From: Pseudomonas fluorescens
GTDB taxonomy: Bacteria > Pseudomonadota > Gammaproteobacteria > Pseudomonadales > Pseudomonadaceae
Direction of reading: 5' to 3'
Length of the DNA: 64,000 nucleotides
Assembly (NCBI RefSeq): GCF_001307275.1
Contig: NZ_CP012831.1
Span: 1,798,001 to 1,862,000 of the forward strand
Made by a program: the position numbers and the translations under genes. Under the pieces are notes generated by a model. That model was not told the origin of the DNA. It did not search any database and worked only from the letters and a program-made list of their open reading frames with translations. Of the stretch, positions 1-10,392 are shown piece after piece (the stretch's first letter is position 1; the number at the start of each line of letters is the position of its first letter).

Positions 1-1
1 C

Positions 2-664
<663 letters not shown>

Positions 665-679
665 GCCAGACAATCAACC

Positions 680-771
680 CTGTGGGAGCGAGCTTGCTCG
701 CGATGGCGGTACATCAGTCGACATCAATGTTGAATGCCGGACCGCTATCGCGAGCAAGCTCGCTCCCACAG
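680..771. repeat. REP doublet (REPIN), followed by T-run
   Basis: Two inverted REP copies (GTGGGAGCGAGCTTGCTCGC and its reverse complement) flank about 30 bases of spacer. The right arm is followed by a run of seven T, so the element can also serve as rho-independent terminator for the deaminase gene. Confidence 0.9.
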
Positions 772-813
772 TTTTTTTATCGCCTGCAAATCCACGGTTG
801 GACACAGATCCAA

Positions 814-905
814 TTGTGGGAGCGAGCTTGCTCGCGATGGCGGTGCATCAGTCGACATCGATGTTGCATGCCGGACCGCTATCGCGAGCAAGCTCGCTCC
901 CACAA
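814..905. repeat. REP doublet (REPIN)
   Basis: A second inverted pair of the same REP family lies about 40 bases after the first. It lies just beyond the 3' end of the MFS gene on the opposite strand. Its internal spacer is closely similar to that of the doublet at 680-771, which suggests a local copy event. Confidence 0.9.
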
Positions 906-917
906 GGGGGATTGTGT

Positions 918-2300
918 TTAGTCGGCAGCGGTCGCTTCACTCAACTCCTCCAGCGTCTTGCCCCGGGTTTCCATCCCGAACACCCAGACCACCCCCGCCG
1001 CCACGGCGAAGCACAACGCACCCAGGGCGAATACGCCACCCTGGCCGGTGATGGGAAACACCAGCCCGGTCACCAGCGGGCCAAGCAGCGAACCGATACG
1101 ACCCACCGCCGAAGCGAAGCCCGAACCCGTGGCCCGCGCCGAGGTGGGGTACAGCTCCGGCGTGTAGGTGTAGAGCACCGCCCACATACCAAACAGGAAA
1201 AACTGCATCAGCAACCCGGTGCCGATCAACAGGCCGACGTTGCCGCCAAACACCGCGCTCTGTCCATACAGAAACGCCATCACCCCGCCGCCCAGCAAGG
1301 TGATGATGCACACCGGCTTGCGCCCCCAACGCTCCACCAGCCAGGCCGCCATCAGGAAGCCGGGAATCCCGCCCAGGGAAATCAGCACGGTGTAATACAC
1401 CGACTGGGTCACGGCGAACCCCGACTGCTGCAACAACGCGCTGAGCCAGGACGTCAGGCCATAAAAACCGAGCAAGGCAAAGAACCAGACGCTCCAGATC
1501 ATCATCGTGCGCTGGCGATACAGCGGCGACCAGATCTGCGCCAGGGCCGAAAAGAAATTGCCCGGTGTGCTCTCGACCCTCGGCAGGCGGATCGGCTCCG
1601 GCAGCTCACGCCGTCCCAGTGAAGCCCGGACCTTGTCTTCGATTCGCTTGAGCACCGCGTCCGCTTCATCGCCCCGTCCGGCCTGCTCCAGCCAGCGCGG
1701 CGACTCGGGAATGAAGAAGCGAATCGCCAGGACAAACACCGCCGGCACCGCCAGCACCAGGAAGATGTCGCGCCAGCCGATCACCGGCAGCAGAAAATAC
1801 GACAGCACCCCCGCCGCCACGAAACCCAGCGGCCAGAAGCCGTCCATCAAGGCGATGTAGCGCCCTCGACGCTTGGCCGGGATCAACTCCGAGAGCATCG
1901 ACTGGGCAATCGGAAACTCCATGCCCATGCCGATCCCCAGCAGGATACGAAACAGCGTCAAGGTCTCGACGTCCTGGGCGGTGGAGCACAGGTAACTGGC
2001 GATGCCCCACAACACGATGCTCCACTGGAACACCGGCTTGCGCCCGAAACGATCGGCCAGCATGCCCGACAGCGACGCACCCAGCACCATGCCGAAAAAG
2101 CTGGAGCTGGCGAGCAGACCGGCCTGGGCAGTGCTCAGACCGAACTCGGCTTTGATCGAGCCCAGCAGGAACGTCATCATCGCCAGGTCCATGGAGTCGA
2201 AGAAAAACGCCAGGGCGATGATGATGAAAATCACCCGGTGATACCCGCTGATGGGCAACCGCTCCAGGCGTTCCGCCGCGCTGTAACCGTGAGTGTCCAT
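918..2300 (-). CDS. MFS transporter, metabolite:H+ symporter / NiaP-like
   Basis: A 460-residue inner-membrane major facilitator. About 12 hydrophobic segments are visible, with the MFS loop signatures ADRFGRKP after helix 2 and ERWGRKP in the second half. The PESPRWL motif before the central loop is typical of the sugar-porter/SV2/NiaP-type branch. The substrate is not determined: niacin, aromatic acids or another small organic acid are possible. The ATG at 2300 is preceded by a GGGGAG ribosome site. An ArsR-type regulator gene lies 115 bases upstream on the same strand and may control or be cotranscribed with it. Confidence 0.85.
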   Translation of the reverse strand: MDTHGYSAAERLERLPISGYHRVIFIIIALAFFFDSMDLAMMTFLLGSIKAEFGLSTAQAGLLASSSFFGMVLGASLSGMLADRFGRKPVFQWSIVLWGIASYLCSTAQDVETLTLFRILLGIGMGMEFPIAQSMLSELIPAKRRGRYIALMDGFWPLGFVAAGVLSYFLLPVIGWRDIFLVLAVPAVFVLAIRFFIPESPRWLEQAGRGDEADAVLKRIEDKVRASLGRRELPEPIRLPRVESTPGNFFSALAQIWSPLYRQRTMMIWSVWFFALLGFYGLTSWLSALLQQSGFAVTQSVYYTVLISLGGIPGFLMAAWLVERWGRKPVCIITLLGGGVMAFLYGQSAVFGGNVGLLIGTGLLMQFFLFGMWAVLYTYTPELYPTSARATGSGFASAVGRIGSLLGPLVTGLVFPITGQGGVFALGALCFAVAAGVVWVFGMETRGKTLEELSEATAAD

Positions 2301-2415
2301 GCTGCCGTCTCCCCAATCCGAAAAATTCCCCGGACCGAGTGTGCGCGAACCTTGCAGGCGGCTATTGCTGAATACGACCTGTCGACAGCCCTGAGCGACG
2401 CGCCAGGCGAGTTCC

Positions 2416-3150
2416 CTAGAGCGCCATCTCTACGGCATCCTGCCGGGCGAACCGGTGGATTTCCTGCTGGCCGAGCGTCGTCACCTGCAAGGCCCGCGAA
2501 TCGTTGGGCAAAGTCAGCCAACCCGACTGCATGAACAGTTGCAGCACCGCTGCCCCCAGTGCGCCACCCAGATGCGGACGACGCTCGCTCCAGTCCGGGC
2601 AAGGGCAGGCGACACGGGCGTTGCGATGGGCCAGGGCCTGGATGAACAGGCCACGCTCGGCCAGTTGATTGGCGCCCTTGTGCGTGACGATCACCCGTTG
2701 TTCGAACTGCTCGATCCACCCTGCGTCGAGCAGGCGCTGGTAGAGATCGGCCGCCAGGGTTCCCCCCAAGTGATCGTCGCACAGCCTGGCCCGCATCAAC
2801 GAAGCGGGGGCCGACGGGGCCTTGGTCGGCATGACCCGGCGCTTGAAGACATCCGGAATCTGCCGGGGCGTACTGACCAGGGTCGCGCTGGCCAGCGCTT
2901 CGACGGCCGCGCCGATTTCAGGCGCGGCCAGGCGGAAAAACCGCTTGCGACCCCGGGCTTCGACTTTCAACAGGCCGCCGGCGGACAAGCGCCCCAGATG
3001 CGCATTGGCCGAGGACGGCGACAACCCGGCGAGCAACGCCAACTCTTCGGCCTGGCGGGCCGTGCCGTCCATCAAGGCCCACATCATTGCGCTGCGCTTG
3101 GGGTCAGCCAGCAGCGTGGCGATCTGGCTGATGCAAGGTGCATGTTCCAT
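2416..3150 (-). CDS. ArsR-family winged-helix regulator with C-terminal extension
   Basis: A 244-residue DNA-binding regulator. Residues about 5-85 form an ArsR-type winged helix, including the recognition-helix segment LSPSSANAHLGRL followed by the wing KVEARGRKRFFRL. The remaining 150 residues, with several Cys/His such as RLCDDH and ACPCPDW, are an extension found in a subset of ArsR proteins and may sense a ligand or metal. An AGGGAG ribosome site precedes the ATG. It sits upstream of and collinear with the MFS transporter, which is its most likely target. The ligand is unknown. Confidence 0.85.
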   Translation of the reverse strand: MEHAPCISQIATLLADPKRSAMMWALMDGTARQAEELALLAGLSPSSANAHLGRLSAGGLLKVEARGRKRFFRLAAPEIGAAVEALASATLVSTPRQIPDVFKRRVMPTKAPSAPASLMRARLCDDHLGGTLAADLYQRLLDAGWIEQFEQRVIVTHKGANQLAERGLFIQALAHRNARVACPCPDWSERRPHLGGALGAAVLQLFMQSGWLTLPNDSRALQVTTLGQQEIHRFARQDAVEMAL

Positions 3151-3291
3151 GTATTCACTCCCTGTTGAATCATTCGTCTACTGCTCTGGCGCAGGCGGTC
3201 GTTAGTATAAGCGCGACAATCGAGCTTTCCTGTCCTCCGGAAACCTTTGGAGGCGATTGTTCATGAGGGAAAAGTCTCTATTTGCGCGCGA

Positions 3292-4224
3292 CTAATGGCC
3301 GGCCCCCGTTGGGAGTGGAAATCGAGTCGTCAACTCACCGCAGCGAGCCTGGAGCATGTCCCGCAGAAGATTGATGGGTTTGCTCAATTGCGCCCGGTGG
3401 GCACACAGCAGATTGAGGGGCGCGCGTTCGCATTGCAGGTGCGGCAAGAGGATTTTCAAGCGCCCGGCCAGCACGTCGGTGGACACATCCAGCCACGATT
3501 TATAGGCGATCCCGGCCCCCGCCACCGCCCAGCGGCGCACCACGTCGGCGTCGTCACTGAAACGGTCGCCACTGACGGTGAGGCTCACCTCCCGCTTGCC
3601 GTCATGAAAAGCCCATCGGTCATGGACCCGGCTGCCCAGCATGTACAACAGGCAGTTGTGTTGGGCCAGTTGTTCCAGTTGATGAGGTTCGCCCTGGCGA
3701 GCCAGATAATCCGGTGACGCGCACAGCACTCGATGGTTGTCCGGGGCGACAGGCAAGGCCACCAGGCTCGAATCTTCCGGCTCGCCATAACGCAGGGCGA
3801 TGTCCACCGGCTGCTTGAACAGGTCGGCGATGCGATCGCCCAGTAGCAGTCGCACCGTCAGCCCGGGATGCTCGCGCTGGAACGCATCCAGCCAGGGCAA
3901 CAGCAGGTTGCGTCCCAGGTCCGACGGCGCGGACAACTGCAACACCCCGCTGACCTGGTCCTGGCCGCTGGTCAACAAGCGCCGGCCTTCGTCAAGGCTG
4001 CTCAGTGCGGCCCGGGCATATTCGAGAAAACCCTCGCCTTCGGCCGTCAGGCGCAAGCTGCGGGTAGAGCGGGCCAACAGCCGGGCGCCGAGGTGCTGCT
4101 CGATCCGTTTCAACGCGGCACTGGCCACCGCCGCCGACAGGTCCATGACCCTGGCCGCGGCCGAAAGACTGCCCAGGTCCGCTGCCCGGACAAACAATTG
4201 CAAGTCATCGAAGCGAAGCATCAC
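3292..4224 (-). CDS. LysR-family transcriptional regulator
   Basis: A 310-residue LysR-type regulator: an N-terminal helix-turn-helix (residues about 3-62, with LSAAARVMDLSAAVASAALKR) followed by a periplasmic-binding-protein-like effector domain (about 90-300). It is divergent from the oxidoreductase gene at 4336, with 111 bases between the starts. This arrangement is the usual one for a LysR regulator and its target, so it probably controls that gene. The inducer is unknown. Confidence 0.9.
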   Translation of the reverse strand: MMLRFDDLQLFVRAADLGSLSAAARVMDLSAAVASAALKRIEQHLGARLLARSTRSLRLTAEGEGFLEYARAALSSLDEGRRLLTSGQDQVSGVLQLSAPSDLGRNLLLPWLDAFQREHPGLTVRLLLGDRIADLFKQPVDIALRYGEPEDSSLVALPVAPDNHRVLCASPDYLARQGEPHQLEQLAQHNCLLYMLGSRVHDRWAFHDGKREVSLTVSGDRFSDDADVVRRWAVAGAGIAYKSWLDVSTDVLAGRLKILLPHLQCERAPLNLLCAHRAQLSKPINLLRDMLQARCGELTTRFPLPTGAGH

Positions 4225-4335
4225 GCGCCCATTATCAAAAAAGTATTGAAAGAGCCTGTTGTTTTAGCCGGTTTTATCTCGACTATAAATAGCTAAACAT
4301 GGACTTCATCGAAACTCACCTCACGGAGCCGCTTC

Positions 4336-5349
4336 ATGAAAGCCATTGCCTACTACCACTCGCTACCCATCACCGACCCACAATCGCTCCAGGACATCGA
4401 GCTGCCGGAACCCGTCGCCGGTCCCCGGGACCTGCTGGTGGAGGTCAAGGCCATTTCGGTCAACCCGGTGGACACCAAGGTCCGCCAGAACGTCCAGCCC
4501 GAAGATGGCGTCGCCAAGGTGCTGGGCTGGGACGTGGCCGGCGTGGTCAAGGCGGTGGGCAGCGAAGTCACGCTGTTCAAAACCGGGGACAAGGTGTTCT
4601 ACGCCGGTTCCATCGCCCGGGCCGGTGGCAACAGCGAATTGCACGTAGTGGATGAACGCATTGTCGGCCACATGCCCAAGACCCTCGGTTTCGCCGACTC
4701 GGCAGCGCTGCCATTGACGGCCATCACCGCCTGGGAATTGTTGTTCGAGCGCCTGCACATCCAGGAAGGCCAGGACAACCAGGACCAGAGCCTGTTGATC
4801 GTCGGTGCCGCCGGCGGCGTGGGGTCGATCCTGACGCAACTGGCCAGCCAACTCACCGGACTGAAGGTGATTGGCACCGCGTCCCGCGCGCAAACCCAGG
4901 AATGGGTGCGCAACCTGGGTGCCGACCTGGTGATCGACCACAGCCGCCCCTTGAGCGAAGCATTGAAGGAAGCAGGCCAGCCCCAGGTGACTCACGTCGC
5001 CAGCTTGACCCAGACCGACCAGCACCTGGACCAACTGGTCGAAGCCCTCGCCCCCCAGGGCAAACTGGCACTGATCGACGATCCCAAGGCGCTGGACGTG
5101 ACCAAGCTCAAGCGCAAGAGCCTGTCGTTGCATTGGGAATTCATGTACACCCGCTCGCTGTTCGAAACGGCCGACATGCTTGAACAACACAAACTGCTCA
5201 ACCGCGTGGCCGCGCTGATCGACGCCGGCACACTGAAGACCACGGTGGGCGAGCATTTCGGCACCATCAACGCCGAGAACCTGCGCCGGGCCCACGCCTT
5301 GCTGGAAAGCGGCCAGTCCAAGGGCAAGATTGTGCTTGAAGGCTTCTGA
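4336..5349 (+). CDS. Zinc-type alcohol dehydrogenase-like / quinone oxidoreductase (MDR family)
   Basis: A 337-residue cytosolic medium-chain dehydrogenase/reductase. The N-terminal GroES-like domain (residues 1-125) has NPVDTK and the GWDVAGVV segment. The Rossmann domain carries the NADPH-binding GAAGGVG motif at 157-163. The Cys/His set of true zinc alcohol dehydrogenases is not evident, so a quinone- or enone-reductase role with NADPH is more likely than alcohol oxidation. It is transcribed divergently from a LysR regulator. A REP doublet lies 30 bases after the stop. The physiological substrate is unknown. Confidence 0.87.
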   Translation: MKAIAYYHSLPITDPQSLQDIELPEPVAGPRDLLVEVKAISVNPVDTKVRQNVQPEDGVAKVLGWDVAGVVKAVGSEVTLFKTGDKVFYAGSIARAGGNSELHVVDERIVGHMPKTLGFADSAALPLTAITAWELLFERLHIQEGQDNQDQSLLIVGAAGGVGSILTQLASQLTGLKVIGTASRAQTQEWVRNLGADLVIDHSRPLSEALKEAGQPQVTHVASLTQTDQHLDQLVEALAPQGKLALIDDPKALDVTKLKRKSLSLHWEFMYTRSLFETADMLEQHKLLNRVAALIDAGTLKTTVGEHFGTINAENLRRAHALLESGQSKGKIVLEGF

Positions 5350-5379
5350 CCCAAGACAGACACGATGATGGCCTGGCGC

Positions 5380-5470
5380 TTGTGGGAGCACAGCTTGCTC
5401 GCGATGGAGGCGCCGCGGTTCTCTATAAAACCGCGTCACCCTTTCTCGCGAGCAAGCTTTGCTCCCACAA
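5380..5470. repeat. REP doublet (REPIN)
   Basis: An inverted pair of REP copies of the variant form (GTGGGAGCACAGCTTGCTCGC and its partner with GCAAGCTTTGCTCCCAC), located after the oxidoreductase gene. Confidence 0.88.
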
Positions 5471-5575
5471 AACCCATGCCGTCAGTCCGAGAATTGACCG
5501 TTGTCACAACTCCGATCGTATTCGGGTCTACACTCGAGGCCTTTGCAACGTAATCTTTTCGTGAGGAGGTCAGCA

Positions 5576-5746
5576 ATGAAGATCCTGATAAAAGAAGTGG
5601 CAAAAAACCAATGGCAAGTGCGTCTTGACCGGCACGTCGTCACCTTCCGTACCGAGGCCGAAGCCCAGGCTTTCGCCACAACCTTGCAGGCGCGGATCCT
5701 CGCGCCCCATCATTTCCCCGAACAGCAGCAGCGCGCGGCCGGCTGA
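5576..5746 (+). CDS. Small conserved-type hypothetical protein (56 aa)
   Basis: A 56-residue basic, soluble protein beginning MKILIKEVAKNQW. The ATG is preceded by a strong GAGGAG site seven bases upstream, which decides this start over longer in-frame options. The composition (alternating basic/aromatic N-terminus, then an Ala/Glu-rich helix EAEAQAFATTLQAR) suggests a small beta-beta-alpha fold. I do not recognise a named family. It ends two bases before the stop of the convergent efflux gene. Confidence 0.65.
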   Translation: MKILIKEVAKNQWQVRLDRHVVTFRTEAEAQAFATTLQARILAPHHFPEQQQRAAG

Positions 5747-5747
5747 G

Positions 5748-6950
5748 TCAGCCCTCGCGACTGGCCTGGGCCAATGCCCGGGCATTTTGCAGGCGACGAG
5801 TCAGCATCGCCGCGCTCACCACCAACAGCCCGCAAAGGCTGATGACCAGCGCCATTGGCACGGCGGTGCCGTTATGCAGCGCCGCCACCAACGCGGCTGC
5901 CCCGGCGGCGACGGAAAACTGCAGGCATCCCAACATCGCCGAAGCACTGCCGGCCCGGGCGCCCTGCCCGTTCATGGCGCAGGCCGAGGCATTGGGCAGG
6001 ATGCAACCCAAGCTGGCGATGCAGATAAACAGTGGAACCAGCAGCGGCCACAACTGCGCAGGTTGCAATGAACTGACGGCCAGCAGGCTCAGCCCCGCGC
6101 CCAGGTAGACCCATACCGCGCGGCTCAGCAGGAACGCCGGGCCGCGCTTGGACAGCAGCCGGGCGTTGACCTGGGCGACCAGGATGAAGCCCGCCGCGTT
6201 GGTGCCGAACAGCCAACCGAAATGTTCAGCCGGTACACCATAGAGCTTGATGAAGACAAAAGGCGAACCGGCGATGTAGGCAAACATCCCGGCGATAGCG
6301 ATGCCCCCCGTCAGCGCATGGCCGAGGTAGACGGAATCGGTCAATAACCGACCGTACTGGCGCAAGGCGCCCGACAAGGGTTGTCGAGGGACATGATCCG
6401 GCAGGCTTTCCGGCAGCCACAGGGCCACGGCCGTCGACGCCAGCGCACTGAACACGGTCAGGGCAATGAAGATCGATTGCCAGCCATGCAGGTTCACCAA
6501 CAGCCCACCGAGCATCGGCGCGAGAATCGGCGCCAGGCCCATCACCAGCATCAGTTGCGAAAACACCTTGGCCGAACCCACCGCGTCGCATTTGTCGCTG
6601 ACCACCGCCCGGGAAATCACCATCCCGGCGCATCCGCCCAAGGCCTGGACGAAGCGGGCACCGATCAGCCATTCGAGGTTCGGCGCATAGGCGCAGGCCA
6701 GGGACGCCAGGGTGAACAAGCCGACGCCCGTCAGCAGCGGGATGCGCCGCCCGAAGCGATCCGCCACCGGCCCATAGGCCAGTTGCCCGATGGACAAGCC
6801 GAGGAAATAGGCCGCCAGGGTCAACTGGATGTGTTTTTCGTCAGTACCGAAGGCGGTGGCCATCGCCGGAAAGGCGGGCAGGTAGAAGTCGATCGCCAAG
6901 GGACCGAAAGCGCTCAAGGCGCCAAGAATCAGAATGGTGCGAAAGTTCAT
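5748..6950 (-). CDS. Bcr/CflA-type multidrug efflux MFS transporter
   Basis: A 400-residue inner-membrane drug:H+ antiporter of the DHA1 Bcr/CflA branch. About 12 transmembrane segments are visible. Signatures are DFYLPAFPAM at the N-terminus, GPVADRFGRR in the loop between helices 2 and 3, and ALGGCAGMVISRAVV in helix 5 (antiporter motif region). Members export bicyclomycin, chloramphenicol, sulfonamides or dipeptides; the substrate here is not determined. The gene stands alone and converges with the 56-residue ORF. Confidence 0.9.
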   Translation of the reverse strand: MNFRTILILGALSAFGPLAIDFYLPAFPAMATAFGTDEKHIQLTLAAYFLGLSIGQLAYGPVADRFGRRIPLLTGVGLFTLASLACAYAPNLEWLIGARFVQALGGCAGMVISRAVVSDKCDAVGSAKVFSQLMLVMGLAPILAPMLGGLLVNLHGWQSIFIALTVFSALASTAVALWLPESLPDHVPRQPLSGALRQYGRLLTDSVYLGHALTGGIAIAGMFAYIAGSPFVFIKLYGVPAEHFGWLFGTNAAGFILVAQVNARLLSKRGPAFLLSRAVWVYLGAGLSLLAVSSLQPAQLWPLLVPLFICIASLGCILPNASACAMNGQGARAGSASAMLGCLQFSVAAGAAALVAALHNGTAVPMALVISLCGLLVVSAAMLTRRLQNARALAQASREG

Positions 6951-7045
6951 CGGGCGTCCAGCTCAGGCGTCGTTCGACAGCCCGACAGTCTAGCCGTGCC
7001 GGGCGCTCTTGAACATTCCGATAGGTCGCTAACGATTAAAAAACT

Positions 7046-7243
7046 TCAGGCGGGGCTGACCTCATAGCCTTCTTCCTTGATGACCGCGAGCACGGCATCG
7101 GCCGCCAATGAGCTCTGGACCCGGACGGTCTTGGCACCCAGGTCGACTTGCACGTCCGCCGCCGGATCCTTGGCCTGGACAGCCTGGGTGATGGCCTTGA
7201 CGCAGTGACCGCAGGACATGCCCTGAACATTGAATGTTTGCAT
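7046..7243 (-). CDS. copZ: Copper chaperone CopZ (HMA domain)
   Basis: A 65-residue heavy-metal-associated protein that binds Cu(I) through the MSCGHC motif (Cys at 11 and 14) and delivers it to the copper ATPase. The ATG at 7243 has an AAGGAG site, which favours it over an upstream in-frame extension. A CueR-type promoter with a 19-base spacer lies 32 bases upstream. Together with copA and cueR 0.8 kb away on the other strand, it forms a copper-efflux cluster. Confidence 0.93.
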   Translation of the reverse strand: MQTFNVQGMSCGHCVKAITQAVQAKDPAADVQVDLGAKTVRVQSSLAADAVLAVIKEEGYEVSPA

Positions 7244-7274
7244 GAGATGACTCCTTGGGATTGAGGTTGCCGCC

Positions 7275-7305
7275 AGTCTCAAGCTTGCCATCATGGCAAG
7301 GTCAA
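7275..7305 (-). promoter_or_regulatory. CueR-type promoter of copZ
   Basis: On the minus strand, a -35 TTGACC and a -10 GAGACT are separated by 19 bases. The spacer contains the dyad CTTGCCATGATGGCAAG. An overlong 19-base spacer with a central dyad is the hallmark of MerR-family activated promoters, and the dyad closely matches the copA box at 7939-7969. Confidence 0.85.
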
Positions 7306-7391
7306 GTTCTGACAAAAACTGCCGGGCTGGCAATCGGCGTCGCCCTCAGCCAAGCTGCACACATCAAGGATTTCACACCGGAGGTTCAGCC

Positions 7392-7775
7392 ATGCGCTGG
7401 TCAGCGTTCAGCCTGTTTTGCATGCTCGGTTTTTCAGCGATGGCGCCCCAGGCCTCGGCCGTCGGCGAAGACTATGGCGTGTTGATCATTTCCCGTGAGC
7501 GCCTGGAAGTGGCGACCAGTTGCGAAATCGGCATCTACATCCAGGATCAACTCTCGGCCAGGCTGTTCCAGGAGCAGAGCACCTCGTTCAACCTGCCGCC
7601 GGGCCAGTTTTCCTTGCGCCTGAAATTGCTGCCGGGACAGGCGCCGGGTTGCAACCCGGGCATGCTCGCGCCAGGGTCGCAGAACATCACCCTCAAGGCC
7701 GGTGACATCTTGAAGTTCCGCATCGCCATGAACGAACAAGGTATGTACCTCAAGCAGGCTGGGCTCGGTTACTGA
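7392..7775 (+). CDS. Small secreted/periplasmic hypothetical protein
   Basis: A 127-residue protein with a clear Sec signal peptide (basic MRWS, hydrophobic core to about residue 17, then APQASA for cleavage near residue 23). The mature part contains two Cys (SCEIG and GCNPG) that could form a disulfide, and is rich in beta-prone segments. I do not recognise a family. The ATG at 7392 is chosen because of the GGAGG site and the signal peptide. It is divergent from copZ and shares the intergenic region that carries a CueR box, so a copper link is possible but unproved. Confidence 0.75.
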   Translation: MRWSAFSLFCMLGFSAMAPQASAVGEDYGVLIISRERLEVATSCEIGIYIQDQLSARLFQEQSTSFNLPPGQFSLRLKLLPGQAPGCNPGMLAPGSQNITLKAGDILKFRIAMNEQGMYLKQAGLGY

Positions 7776-7803
7776 CACGCCACTTGCCCCGGTGGGCAAG
7801 CTT

Positions 7804-7891
7804 TGTGGGAGCAAAGCTTGCTCGCGATCCAGGCGCCGCGGTCACTCAAGAGACTGCAGTGCTTTCATCGCGGGCAAGCCTTGCTCCCACA
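7804..7891. repeat. REP doublet (REPIN)
   Basis: Inverted REP copies of the GCAAAGCTTGCTCGC variant lie between the small secreted protein and the copA promoter. This is the same variant as the REP that was split by the IS3 element at 15360-16696. Confidence 0.85.
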
Positions 7892-7938
7892 GAGCCAGAT
7901 CCCATATCAGGGAGCGGCAACCCTTTTTGGATTGGCGC

Positions 7939-7969
7939 TTGACCTTGCCAGCATGGCAAGGTTGATCCT
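7939..7969 (+). promoter_or_regulatory. CueR-type promoter of copA-cueR
   Basis: A -35 TTGACC (7939-7944) and a -10 GATCCT (7964-7969) are 19 bases apart and frame the perfect dyad CCTTGCCAGCATGGCAAGG (7943-7961). This is the expected operator architecture for Cu(I)-activated CueR. It lies 30 bases upstream of copA. Confidence 0.9.
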
Positions 7970-7998
7970 GTAGTCATTCACTACAGGGAGCGTGACCG

Positions 7999-10392
7999 AT
8001 GTCCGAATCCACCACATTCGATCTACCCATTGCCGGCATGACCTGCGCCAGCTGCGCCGGGCGGGTCGAGCGAGCCTTGAGCAAAGTCGCCGGTGCCAGC
8101 GCCGTCAGCGTCAACCTGGCGACGGAACTGGCGCGTGTCCAGGCCCCCGAAGGCAGCCTGCCGGCCTTGAAGCAGGCCGTCGAACAGGCAGGCTATAGCG
8201 TTCCCGTGCACACCCTGGAACTGAACATCGAAGGCATGACCTGCGCCTCCTGTGTCGGCCGGGTCGAACGGGCCTTGGGCAAGGTCGACGGTGTGAACAG
8301 CGTCAGTGTCAACCTGGCCAACGAGCGGGCTCACCTCGAACTGCTCGGCCAGGTGGATGCGCAAACCCTGATCGATGCGCTCAAGCGCGCCGGCTATGAC
8401 GCCACGGTCTGGCAGGCCGAGCAGGTCGCCGACACGCAGAACAACCGTCTGAACCGTGAACGCCTGGCCCTGGTGCTGGCGATTCTGCTGTCGGTGCCGT
8501 TGGTACTGCCCATGGTGCTACAGCCATTCGGTGTGCATTGGATGCTCCCGGCCTGGGTGCAGTTCGCCCTGGCGACGCCGGTGCAGTTCATCTTCGGTGC
8601 GCGTTTCTACGTCGCCGCCTTCAAGGCCGTGCGGGCCGGTGCCGGGAACATGGACCTGCTGGTGGCCCTGGGCACCAGCGCTGGCTACGGCTTGAGCCTG
8701 TATGAATGGGCGATCGCCCGTCCCGGCAGCATGCCGCACTTGTATTTCGAGGCTTCGGCCGTCGTGATCGCCCTGGTGTTGCTCGGTAAATACCTGGAAA
8801 GCCGCGCCAAGCACCAGACCGCCAGCGCCATCCGCGCCCTCGAAGCCTTGCGCCCGGAACGGGCGATCCAGGTGATCGATGGCCAGGAGCGGGACGTTGC
8901 CATCAGCGCCCTGCGCTTGAATGACCTGGTGCTGGTCAAGCCCGGCGAACGCTTCCCGGTGGACGGCGAAGTGCTGGAAGGCCAGAGCCACGCCGACGAA
9001 GCGCTGATCAGCGGCGAAAGCCTGCCGGTGCCCAAGCAGCCCGGGGACAAGGTCACCGGCGGCGCCATCAATGGCGAAGGCCGGTTGCTGGTCCGCACGC
9101 AAGCCCTGGGCACCGAAACCGTCCTGGCGCGCATCATTCGCCTGGTGGAAGACGCCCAGGCCGCCAAGGCACCGATCCAGAAACTGGTGGATAAAGTCAG
9201 CCAGGTCTTCGTACCGGTGGTGCTGGTACTGGCCCTGGCGACGCTCATCGGTTGGTGGCTGTACGGTGCGCCACTGGAAACCGCGCTGATCAACGCCGTC
9301 GCCGTGCTGGTGATCGCCTGCCCCTGCGCCCTGGGCCTGGCGACGCCCACGGCGATCATGGCTGGCACCGGCGTGGCGGCGCGCCACGGGATTCTGATCA
9401 AGGATGCCGAAGCCCTGGAACGCGCCCATGAAGTCACGACCGTGGTGTTCGACAAGACCGGCACCCTGACCTCCGGCACCCCGCGTATCGCCCACTTGAC
9501 CGCCCTGGACGGGGATGAAGACGCGCTGCTGAAAATGGCCGGCGCACTGCAGCGCGGCAGCGAACACCCGCTCGCCAAAGCCGTACTGGACGCCTGCACC
9601 GAGCGCGGCCTGGATGTGCCGGATGTCAGCGACAGCCAGTCCCTGGCCGGACGCGGCATTGCCGGCAGCCTCGCCGGGCAACGCCTGGCCCTGGGCAATC
9701 GCCGTCTGCTGGACGAACTGGGCCTGAACCCCGGAACGCTGGCCGAATCCGCACAGGCTTGGGAAGCCGAAGGCCGTACGTTGTCCTGGCTGCTCGAACA
9801 AGGCGCGACGCCGCGGGTGCTGGGCCTGTTCGCCTTCGGTGACACCCTCAAGCCCGGCGCTCTCGCCGCCGTACAGGCCTTGAATGAACAGCACATCGCC
9901 AGCCATCTGCTCACCGGCGACAACCAAGGCAGCGCCCGGGTGGTGGCCCAGGCGCTGGAGATTTCCAATGTCCATGCCGAGGTACTGCCAGCGGATAAAT
10001 CCGCCATCGTCCAACAATTGAAGCGCCACTCGGTGGTGGCGATGGTCGGCGACGGCATCAACGACGCCCCGGCCCTGGCCGCCGCCGACATTGGCATCGC
10101 CATGGGCGGTGGCACCGACGTGGCGATGCATGCCGCGGGCATCACCCTCATGCGTGGCGATCCGCGACTGGTACCGGCGGCGCTGGACATCAGCCGCAAG
10201 ACCTACGCCAAGATCCGCCAGAACCTGTTCTGGGCGTTCGTCTATAACTTGATCGGCATCCCCCTGGCGGCGTTCGGCTTGCTCAACCCGGTGCTGGCCG
10301 GCGCGGCCATGGCCCTGTCGAGCGTCAGCGTGGTGAGCAATGCGTTACTGTTGAAGTTCTGGACACCCAAGCAGTTGGAGGACAAGCGATGA
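7999..10392 (+). CDS. copA: Cu(I)-exporting P1B-type ATPase CopA
   Basis: A 797-residue inner-membrane ATPase that exports Cu(I) from the cytoplasm. It has two N-terminal HMA domains with CASC motifs (Cys16/19 and Cys82/85). In the membrane domain the CPC ion site is at 441-443. The phosphorylation motif DKTGT starts at Asp485. The ATP-binding SEHPLAKA and the hinge [10 protein letters not shown] follow. Length and order are typical of Pseudomonas CopA/CueA. Its stop overlaps the cueR start by four bases (ATGA), so the two form one CueR-activated operon. Confidence 0.97.
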   Translation: MSESTTFDLPIAGMTCASCAGRVERALSKVAGASAVSVNLATELARVQAPEGSLPALKQAVEQAGYSVPVHTLELNIEGMTCASCVGRVERALGKVDGVNSVSVNLANERAHLELLGQVDAQTLIDALKRAGYDATVWQAEQVADTQNNRLNRERLALVLAILLSVPLVLPMVLQPFGVHWMLPAWVQFALATPVQFIFGARFYVAAFKAVRAGAGNMDLLVALGTSAGYGLSLYEWAIARPGSMPHLYFEASAVVIALVLLGKYLESRAKHQTASAIRALEALRPERAIQVIDGQERDVAISALRLNDLVLVKPGERFPVDGEVLEGQSHADEALISGESLPVPKQPGDKVTGGAINGEGRLLVRTQALGTETVLARIIRLVEDAQAAKAPIQKLVDKVSQVFVPVVLVLALATLIGWWLYGAPLETALINAVAVLVIACPCALGLATPTAIMAGTGVAARHGILIKDAEALERAHEVTTVVFDKTGTLTSGTPRIAHLTALDGDEDALLKMAGALQRGSEHPLAKAVLDACTERGLDVPDVSDSQSLAGRGIAGSLAGQRLALGNRRLLDELGLNPGTLAESAQAWEAEGRTLSWLLEQGATPRVLGLFAFGDTLKPGALAAVQALNEQHIASHLLTGDNQGSARVVAQALEISNVHAEVLPADKSAIVQQLKRHSVVAMVGDGINDAPALAAADIGIAMGGGTDVAMHAAGITLMRGDPRLVPAALDISRKTYAKIRQNLFWAFVYNLIGIPLAAFGLLNPVLAGAAMALSSVSVVSNALLLKFWTPKQLEDKR

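Noticed and set aside
8518..10199. Long antisense frames over copA (about 500 residues)
   Set aside because: They mirror the GC-rich third positions of copA, have His/Gln/Gly-rich or Ser/Arg-rich composition and no family motif.
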